Origin: Pseudomonadota bacterium
GTDB lineage: Bacteria; Pseudomonadota; Gammaproteobacteria; Xanthomonadales; Xanthomonadaceae
Direction of reading: 5' to 3'
NCBI GenBank assembly: GCA_023399815.1
Contig: JAEWOJ010000048.1
Coordinates: 1 to 56,579, forward strand
DNA length: 56,579 nucleotides
Positions 50,747 through 56,579 of the stretch are shown piece after piece (the stretch's first letter is position 1; the number at the start of each line of letters is the position of its first letter). Both the position numbers and the translations under genes were made by a program. The notes under the pieces are model-generated. The model searched no databases. It was not told the origin of the DNA and saw only the letters and a program-made list of their open reading frames with translations.

Positions 50747-52204
50747 TCAGGCGCGGTAGTTCGGCGGTTCCTTGGTGATCTGCACGTCGTGGACGTGGCT
50801 CTCGCGCTGGCCGGCGCCGCTGATCTTCACGAACTTCGGCCGGGTGCGCATCTCCTCGATGGTGCCGCAACCGACGTAGCCCATGGTCGCGCGCAGGCCG
50901 CCCACCAGCTGGTGGATGATGCCGCCGACCGGGCCGCGGTACGGCACGCGGCCTTCGATGCCTTCGGGCACCAGCTTGTCGGCAGTGGCCGCGTCCTGGA
51001 AGTAGCGGTCCTTGGACCCCTTCTCCATCGCCGCCAGCGACCCCATGCCGCGGTAGCTCTTGTACGAACGGCCCTGGAACAGTTCGGTCTCGCCCGGCGA
51101 TTCCTCGGTGCCGGCCAGCAGGCCGCCGATCATCACCGTCGACGCGCCGGCGGCCAGCGCCTTGCCGATGTCGCCGGAGTAGCGGATGCCGCCGTCGGCG
51201 ATCAGCGGGATGCGGTCCTGCAGCGCCTCGGCCACCATGTCGATCGCGGTGACCTGCGGTACGCCGACGCCGGCGACCACGCGCGTGGTGCAGATCGAGC
51301 CCGGGCCGATGCCGACCTTGACCGCGTCCGCGCCGCAATCCAGCAGCGCCAGCGCGGCATCGCCGGTGCAGATGTTGCCGCCGATCACCTGCACGTCCGG
51401 GAAGTTCTGCTTGACCCAGCGCACGCGGTCCAGCACGCCCTGCGAATGGCCGTGCGCGGTGTCCACCACCAGCACGTCCACGCCGGCGGCGACCAGCGCC
51501 TCGACGCGGCGATCGGTATCGCCGCCGACGCCCACCGCGGCGCCGACCAGCAGGCGCGTGGCCGCGTCCTTGGCCGCGTTGGGGTTGTCGGTCTTCTTCT
51601 GGACGTCCTTGACGGTGATCAGGCCGCGCAGCTCGAACGCGTCGTTGACCACCAGCACCTTCTCGATGCGGTTGCGGTGCAGCAGCTGCAGCACTTCGTC
51701 CGAGGCCGCGCCTTCCTTCACCGTGACCAGGCGGTCCTTCTTGGTCATGATGTGGCGGACCGGATCGTCCAGCTCGGTCTCGAAGCGCATGTCGCGATGG
51801 GTGACGATGCCGGCCAGCTGGCCGTCGCTGCCCACCACCGGCACGCCGGAGATGTTGTGCGCCTGGGTCAGCGCCAGCACGTCGCGGATGCTGGTTTCCG
51901 GGCCGACCGTGATCGGGTCGCGGATCACGCCGGACTCGAACTTCTTGACCTTGGCCACTTCGGCGGCCTGCTGCTCCAGCGGCAGGTTCTTGTGGATGAT
52001 GCCGATGCCGCCGAGCTGGGCCATGGCGATGGCCAGGCGCGCTTCGGTGACGGTATCCATGGCCGCCGAGACGATCGGCAGCTTCAGCCGCAGGCCGCGG
52101 GTCAGCCGCGTGCCGAGGTCGACATCCTGCGGCAGGACGATGGAGTGGGCGGGGACGAGCGAGACGTCGTCGTAGGTCAGTGCTTCAGCCTGGATGCGCA
52201 GCAT
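50747..52204 (-). CDS. guaB: Inosine-5'-monophosphate dehydrogenase
   Basis: The 485-residue enzyme oxidises IMP to XMP, the substrate of GuaA. The N-terminus LRIQAEALTYDDVSLVPAHS is standard. Two CBS domains lie in the middle (about residues 95-205: DPITVGPETSIRDVL, GIVTHRDMRF, VKEGAASDEVLQLLHRNRIEKVLVV). The catalytic cysteine is in KVGIGPGSICTTRVV, and the flap residues lie in RGMGSLAAM. The ATG at 52204 matches the E. coli start; an ATG two codons upstream is also possible. Confidence 0.96.
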   Translation of the reverse strand: MLRIQAEALTYDDVSLVPAHSIVLPQDVDLGTRLTRGLRLKLPIVSAAMDTVTEARLAIAMAQLGGIGIIHKNLPLEQQAAEVAKVKKFESGVIRDPITVGPETSIRDVLALTQAHNISGVPVVGSDGQLAGIVTHRDMRFETELDDPVRHIMTKKDRLVTVKEGAASDEVLQLLHRNRIEKVLVVNDAFELRGLITVKDVQKKTDNPNAAKDAATRLLVGAAVGVGGDTDRRVEALVAAGVDVLVVDTAHGHSQGVLDRVRWVKQNFPDVQVIGGNICTGDAALALLDCGADAVKVGIGPGSICTTRVVAGVGVPQVTAIDMVAEALQDRIPLIADGGIRYSGDIGKALAAGASTVMIGGLLAGTEESPGETELFQGRSYKSYRGMGSLAAMEKGSKDRYFQDAATADKLVPEGIEGRVPYRGPVGGIIHQLVGGLRATMGYVGCGTIEEMRTRPKFVKISGAGQRESHVHDVQITKEPPNYRA

Positions 52205-52322
52205 CGGCATACCCGAGATGTGGGGAAGCGCGGCATTTTACCCTTTCTCGGCCGCCCATGGCAGGGGCCGGATGCGATGCTGTGTCGCACGGGCCGGGTG
52301 ACGCGGGGTGTTCAAGGGCTTT

Positions 52323-52453
52323 ACCCCTCACCGGCCCTCCTCTTTGCCTGCGGCGAAAGGGAGGGAGTGGATCATGCGCCTGGCGGCTTGCCCCGCTGTT
52401 GCTGTTGCCCCCTCCCTTTCGCCGCAGGCAAAGGGGACGGTCAGGGAGGGGTA
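52323..52453. repeat. Inverted repeat unit between guaB and folD
   Basis: CTTTGCCTGCGGCGAAAGGG and following AGGG near 52342-52365 are exactly inverted by CCCTCCCTTTCGCCGCAGGC and following bases near 52410-52435. The outer ends carry CCCCTCACC and GGGAGGGG, like the terminal modules of the composite repeat family. It fills most of the 273-nt gap. Confidence 0.6.
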
Positions 52454-52477
52454 GCTCCCCAGCTCCCCAGGCCGCCC

Positions 52478-53362
52478 TCAACCCGCCGCTTCGGCCGCCT
52501 CGATGGTGTTCTGCATCAGCGTGGCCACGGTCATCGGGCCGACGCCGCCCGGCACCGGGGTGATCCAGCTGGCGTGGCGGGAGGCGGCCTCGAAGCCGAC
52601 GTCGCCGACCAGGCGGCCGTCGTCCAGGCGGTTGATGCCGACGTCGATGACCACCGCGCCCGGCTTGACCCACTCGCCCGGGACCAGCTGCGGGATGCCC
52701 ACCGCCACCACCAGGATGTCGGCGTTGCGCACCGCCCGCTCCAGCTCGTCGCGCGGGGTGAACTTGTGGCAGCTGGTGACGGTGCAGCCAGCGATCAGCA
52801 GTTCCAGCCCCATCGGCCGGCCGACGTGGTTGCTGACGCCGACGATGGTGGCGTTGCGGCCGCGCACCGGCTGGTCGGTGTGCGACAGCAGGGTGATGAT
52901 GCCGCGCGGCGTGCACGGACGCAGGCCGAATTCGCGCAGCGCCAGGTGGCCCACGTTCTCCGGGTGGAAGCCGTCCACGTCCTTGCGCGGGTCGATGCGC
53001 TGGATCAGTCGGTTGGCATCGGGAATGCCGGGCAGCGGCAGCTGGATCAGGATGCCGTGGATCTTCGGGTCGTCATTCAGCTGGTCGATCAGGTCCAGCA
53101 GCTGCGCCTCGGTGGTGCCTTCGGGCAGGTCGTAGTCGAAGGCCTCGATGCCGACCTTCTCGGCCGCGCGGCGCTTGTTGCGCACGTACACCGCCGAGGC
53201 CGGGTCGCCGCCGACCAGAACCACCGCCAGCCCGGGACGCGAGCGCCCGGCCGCGACGCGCGCGTCCACGCGCAGCTTCAGGTCGTCGAGCAGTTCTTCG
53301 GCGATGCGGCGGCCATCGAGGATGCGGGAAGTCCGCGGGGAGGCGTCTGCGGGGACAGTCAT
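52478..53362 (-). CDS. folD: Methylenetetrahydrofolate dehydrogenase/cyclohydrolase
   Basis: The 294-residue bifunctional enzyme interconverts methylene-THF and formyl-THF. VGGDPASAVYVRNKRRAAEKVGI carries the catalytic Tyr-x-x-x-Lys, GILIQLPLPG and PRKDVDGFHPENVG are signatures, and TIVGVSNHVGRPMGLELL plus PVPGGVGPMTVATLMQNT bind NADP. The ATG at 53362 is chosen by family similarity over an upstream frame. Confidence 0.96.
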   Translation of the reverse strand: MTVPADASPRTSRILDGRRIAEELLDDLKLRVDARVAAGRSRPGLAVVLVGGDPASAVYVRNKRRAAEKVGIEAFDYDLPEGTTEAQLLDLIDQLNDDPKIHGILIQLPLPGIPDANRLIQRIDPRKDVDGFHPENVGHLALREFGLRPCTPRGIITLLSHTDQPVRGRNATIVGVSNHVGRPMGLELLIAGCTVTSCHKFTPRDELERAVRNADILVVAVGIPQLVPGEWVKPGAVVIDVGINRLDDGRLVGDVGFEAASRHASWITPVPGGVGPMTVATLMQNTIEAAEAAG

Positions 53363-53425
53363 GGGCGGCGGCAGCGAATGCGGGGGGCGGTCATTGTCCC
53401 CGATTCCGGCCAGCGCCACATCCTG

Positions 53426-55288
53426 TCATGGACCCGGCGTCCCGTGCTCGGGCCCGGCACCGTCGGCCTGCCCGGCCCCGGCGATGGCATCGGGGTTGAG
53501 CGGGCGCGACTCGCGGCGCGGCGGGGTGAACGGCGTGGGCTTCGGCGCGCCCGGGGCATTGCCGTACAGCATGCCGGTGCCGGCCCGCAGCCCTCCGCCG
53601 GCCATCTCCAGCTCGAAGCGCTCGGCGTCGCGACGCCGGATCTCGCGCGCGACCACATCGGCCTCGATCTCGTCCACGCCCAGCTGCATCAGCGCGGCTC
53701 GGCCGAACTCCACCGCCGACTCGAAGGTCTCGCGGATCTGGAAATCCACCCCGGCGTGGATCAGCGACAGCGAGTGCTCGCGGTCGTAGGAACGCACCAG
53801 CAGCCGCGCCTGCGGGAACGCATGGCGCGCCAGCTCGACGATGCGGTCGGCCGCGGCGCGGTCGTCCACGCACACCGCGATGATGCGGGCGGTCGCCGCG
53901 CCCGAAGCGTGCAGCACGTCCAGGCGGGTGCCATCGCCGTAATAGATCTTGAAGCCGAACTCGGCCGCGCTGCGGATCATCTCGATGTCGTTGTCGATGA
54001 TGGTCACGTCCACGTCGCGCGCCAGCAGCGACTGGCTGGAGACCTGGCCGAAGCGGCCGAAGCCGATCACCAGCACGCTGCCGCTGAGTCCGTCGGCCGC
54101 CTCCACGCCCTCGATGGAGACCTGGCCCTCGCGCTGCAGCCGCCGGTACACCAGCATGCACAGCGGGGTCAGCGCCATCGACAGCACCACCACGGCGGTG
54201 AGGTTGGCGTTGACCCTGGCATCGATCACGCCGGAGGAAGCCGCGGCGGCGAACAGCACGAACGCGAACTCCCCGCCCTGCGCCATCAGCACGCCGCGAT
54301 CCAGCGCCTGCCGCCGGTCGCTTCCCATCGCGCGCGCGACCGCGTAGATGCACAGCGCCTTGGCCAGCATCATCGCCGGCACCAGCAGGGCGATCAGCCG
54401 CCAGTTCGACGCCACCACCGACAGGTCCAGGGCCATGCCCACGCTGAGGAAGAACAGGCCGAGCAGGATGCCGCGGAAGGGCTCGATGTCGGCCTCGATC
54501 TGATGACGGAAGGTCGATTCGGACAGCAGCACGCCGGCCAGGAACGCGCCCATCGCCATCGACAGCCCGCCCAGCTGCATCAGCAGGGCCGCCCCCAGCA
54601 CCACCAGCAGCGCCGCGGCGGTCATCACCTCGCGCGCCTTGGCGGCGGCGAGGATGCGGAACAGGGGATTGAGCAGGTAGCGCCCCACCAGCACCAGGCC
54701 GGCGATGCTGCCGGCGCCGATGGCGATGCCCAGCCAGCGCGAACCTTCCTGGGTGCCGGCCGGCGTCGGTGCCATCCAGGCCACCACGGCCAGCAGCGGC
54801 ACGATCAGCAGGTCCTCGAACAGCAGGATGGAGACGATCTTCTGCCCGGACGGCAGCGCCAGGTCGCCGCGCTCGCCCAGCAACTGCATCACCACGGCCG
54901 TGGAGGTCAGCACGAAGCCGGCGGCGGCGATGAAGGCGATCTGCGGCCGGTAGCCGAACAGCATCGCCACCCCGGTGAGCACCGTCGCACAGGCGACGAT
55001 CTGCGCCGTACCCAGGCCGAAAATCGCCCCGCGCAGGCTCCACAGGTGCGAGGGCCGCATCTCCAGGCCGATCACGAACAGGAACATCACCACGCCCAGT
55101 TCGGCCACGTGCAGGATGGCCTGCGGGTCGGAGAACCAGCCGAAGCCGAATGGCCCTATCGCCAGGCCAGCGACGAAATAGCCCAGCACCGTCCCCAGGC
55201 CCAGGCGCCGGAACAAGGGCACGGCCACCACGGCCGCGCCGAGCAGCGCCACCACCTTCACCAGTTCCGTCGAGGATTCCGCCGTCAT
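53426..55288 (-). CDS. Kef-type monovalent cation:proton antiporter (CPA2) with TrkA-N domain
   Basis: The 620-residue membrane protein has about 12-13 helices in residues 1-390: LGTVLGYFVAGLAIGPFGFGW, ELGVVMFLFVIGLEM, SILLFEDLLIVPLLAVVAWM (with the ion-binding Glu-Asp), and MGAFLAGVLLSEST. The RCK/TrkA-N domain begins near residue 415 (VLVIGFGRFGQVSSQSLL) and binds nucleotide. The closest match is the glutathione-gated K+/H+ antiporters KefB/KefC; the glutathione dependence is not shown. A poorly conserved proline-rich tail covers the last 70 residues. No KefF/KefG partner gene is adjacent. Confidence 0.9.
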   Translation of the reverse strand: MTAESSTELVKVVALLGAAVVAVPLFRRLGLGTVLGYFVAGLAIGPFGFGWFSDPQAILHVAELGVVMFLFVIGLEMRPSHLWSLRGAIFGLGTAQIVACATVLTGVAMLFGYRPQIAFIAAAGFVLTSTAVVMQLLGERGDLALPSGQKIVSILLFEDLLIVPLLAVVAWMAPTPAGTQEGSRWLGIAIGAGSIAGLVLVGRYLLNPLFRILAAAKAREVMTAAALLVVLGAALLMQLGGLSMAMGAFLAGVLLSESTFRHQIEADIEPFRGILLGLFFLSVGMALDLSVVASNWRLIALLVPAMMLAKALCIYAVARAMGSDRRQALDRGVLMAQGGEFAFVLFAAAASSGVIDARVNANLTAVVVLSMALTPLCMLVYRRLQREGQVSIEGVEAADGLSGSVLVIGFGRFGQVSSQSLLARDVDVTIIDNDIEMIRSAAEFGFKIYYGDGTRLDVLHASGAATARIIAVCVDDRAAADRIVELARHAFPQARLLVRSYDREHSLSLIHAGVDFQIRETFESAVEFGRAALMQLGVDEIEADVVAREIRRRDAERFELEMAGGGLRAGTGMLYGNAPGAPKPTPFTPPRRESRPLNPDAIAGAGQADGAGPEHGTPGP

Positions 55289-55373
55289 GCCGTGCCACCC
55301 GTGATCGCCTGCGCGCACGATAGAACAAAAACCGCGCGGGACCGCGATTACCCCGGCGCGGGCAGCGCCCGGC

Positions 55374-56513
55374 TCATCGCCGATGCGAGCAGAATGCGGC
55401 GTAGTCGATGTACCCGGGAAACGACCGCCCCGCCGCGCACACCGGGCATGCCGGATCGGCGTGGATGCGCGTCTCGCGGAAACGCATCTGCAGGGCATCG
55501 AAGCGCAGCAGGCGTCCGATCAACGGCTCGCCGATGCCCAGCAGCAGCTTGAGCACCTCGGTGGCCTGCATCACGCCCGCCAGCCCCGGCAGCACGCCGA
55601 GCACGCCGGCCTCGGCGCAATTGGGCGCGAACTCCGGCGGCGGCGGCTCCGGGAACAGGCAGCGGTAGCACGGCGCCACGCCACGCTGGCGGCCGGCGTC
55701 GAACACGCTCACCTGGCCGTCGAAACGCTCGATCGCCGCGTACACCAGCGGCCTGGCGTGCTTGATGCAGGCGTCGTTGAGCAGGTAGCGCAGCGGGAAG
55801 TTGTCCGATCCGTCCAGCACCACGTCCACGTCCTCCAGCAGCGCATCGACGTTGTCGGAGCTCACCCGCTGCCGGATCGCCTCCACCTCGATATGCGGAT
55901 TGAGCGCCAGCAGGCGCTCGCGCGCCGACTCGACCTTGGCCGCGCCTATCGCGGCGTCGGCGTGGATGATCTGCCGGTGCAGGTTGCTGCGCTCCACCGT
56001 GTCGTCGTCGACGATGCGCAGCCGCCCTACCCCGGCCGCGGCCAGGTAGAACGCCGCCGGCGCGCCAAGCCCGCCGGCGCCGATCACCAGCACGCGCGAT
56101 TGCTGCAGGCACCGTTGCCCGGCCTCGCCCACCTGCGGCAGCAGCAGATGGCGCGAATAGCGGTCGTAGAAATCGCGCTCGCCGGCATCGGGTTCCGGCT
56201 GCACCAGCGGCAACCCCGCCGCCCGCCATGCCACCGTTCCTCCGGCGACCGAAGCCAGGTTCGTGTAACCGGCAGCCTGCAACGCCTCGGCGGCATCGCT
56301 CGAACGCTTGCCGCTCTGGCAGATCAGCACGATTTCCGCATCCAGCGCGGGCAGCCATGCCTGCGGGTCGGCCAATAGCTCACCCAGGGCAATTCCCTGC
56401 GCGCCCTCGGCCATGCCGCCCGCGCGCTCGTGCGCCTCGCGCACGTCGATCAACAGCGCCTCCGCAGCCGCACGCTCACGGGCCTGGGCAGGGGGAATCT
56501 CGCGAATGCTCAT
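55374..56513 (-). CDS. Rhodanese-MoeB/ThiF E1-like sulfur carrier adenylyltransferase
   Basis: The 379-residue product has a rhodanese domain at residues 1-105 (C65 in LICQSGKRSSDAA is the sulfur-carrying cysteine) followed by an E1-like domain: YSRHLLLPQVGEAGQ, ATP-binding VIGAGGLGAPAAFYLAAAG, DDDTVERSNLHRQ, NCAEAGVLGVLPG, and zinc CxxC pairs in CYRCLF and CPVCAAG. It probably adenylates and thiolates the C-terminus of a ubiquitin-like sulfur carrier (MoaD or ThiS). The rhodanese is N-terminal, opposite to the order in MOCS3/MoeZ. The sulfur carrier partner is not in the window. Confidence 0.9.
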   Translation of the reverse strand: MSIREIPPAQARERAAAEALLIDVREAHERAGGMAEGAQGIALGELLADPQAWLPALDAEIVLICQSGKRSSDAAEALQAAGYTNLASVAGGTVAWRAAGLPLVQPEPDAGERDFYDRYSRHLLLPQVGEAGQRCLQQSRVLVIGAGGLGAPAAFYLAAAGVGRLRIVDDDTVERSNLHRQIIHADAAIGAAKVESARERLLALNPHIEVEAIRQRVSSDNVDALLEDVDVVLDGSDNFPLRYLLNDACIKHARPLVYAAIERFDGQVSVFDAGRQRGVAPCYRCLFPEPPPPEFAPNCAEAGVLGVLPGLAGVMQATEVLKLLLGIGEPLIGRLLRFDALQMRFRETRIHADPACPVCAAGRSFPGYIDYAAFCSHRR

Positions 56514-56539
56514 GCCCGGATTATCGCCGAGGCGGCCCG

Positions 56540-56562
56540 GTAGTGCCGGCCGCTGGCCGGCA
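56540..56562. repeat. SMAG-like REP at the window's end
   Basis: GTAGTGCCGGCCGCTGGCCG followed by GCA is a GTAG-headed palindrome (TGCCGGCC/GGCCGGCA) like SMAG repeats of Stenotrophomonas. Its stem sequence differs from the GTAGGAGCGACG family seen at 1.7-14.2 kb, so it is a second REP subfamily. Confidence 0.7.
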
Positions 56563-56579
56563 ACTGCGGTATGCCAGGC

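Noticed and set aside
50789..55552. A 1587-codon open frame on the + strand
   Set aside because: It runs antisense across guaB, folD and the Kef gene, all with clear family motifs. Its translation is His/Arg/Gln-rich with no recognisable domain, as expected for the complement of high-GC coding DNA.
1..56579. CRISPR array, rRNA, prophage or insertion sequence
   Set aside because: No evenly spaced direct repeats, rRNA segments, phage structural genes, integrase or IS transposase other than the RAYT were found.

Overview
This is a GC-rich chromosomal window from a gammaproteobacterium of the Xanthomonadaceae (Lysobacteraceae) type. The evidence is a complete yerC-hisGDCBHAF(IE) operon, a linked thrA-thrB-thrC set, bifunctional HisB and HisIE, GTAG-type REP palindromes resembling the SMAG elements of Stenotrophomonas, and a REP-associated transposase. 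The genus cannot be fixed from the sequence alone. Most of the window is core metabolism; one stretch of about 9.5 kb (about 39.6-49.1 kb) looks like an inserted defence island.

Layout. 0.2-1.7 kb: methionine salvage (mtnD, mtnC). 1.7-2.3 kb: a RAYT transposase bracketed by inverted REP pairs. 2.3-7.2 kb: a membrane metallophosphoesterase, a DUF885 lipoprotein and an amino acid permease. 7.3-10.8 kb: a divergent Tet(X)-like monooxygenase/TetR pair, then a divergent MarR/(FMN reductase-GNAT fusion) pair whose palindromic operator covers both start codons. 10.8-14.1 kb: a secreted C13-like peptidase, a periplasmic YciI-like protein and a calcineurin-like phosphoesterase, separated by perfect REP palindromes. 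14.2-21.7 kb: the his operon, with most genes overlapping by 4 nt, led by a TrpR-like repressor and an AT-rich near-palindrome. 21.8-26.0 kb: an unknown secreted protein with a thioredoxin-like end, hisS, an FNR-type regulator and a small membrane protein. 26.2-31.3 kb: thrABC, preceded by an unlisted threonine-rich leader peptide and mutually exclusive hairpins. 31.6-39.6 kb: EamA transporter with AraC regulator, tRNA-Arg(CCT), an ALDH7-type dehydrogenase, a DUF4190 protein, a methyltransferase and the translationally coupled pyrD-murB-eamA set.

39.6-49.1 kb: a hipBA toxin-antitoxin pair next to a 2213-residue DUF4011-helicase-endonuclease-DUF3320 protein of the hhe defence type. The giant protein also carries a Cys-His-Glu arrangement like a transglutaminase/protease fold near its N-terminus. 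The island ends in a degenerate stretch with an AraC remnant. 49.1-56.5 kb: core genes resume (guaA, guaB, folD, a Kef-type antiporter and a rhodanese-MoeB/ThiF fusion).

Two intergenic repeat families recur: GTAG-type REPs, and a composite element of about 220-350 nt with three recognisable copies and shorter derivatives. No CRISPR array, rRNA, insertion sequence or prophage was seen.
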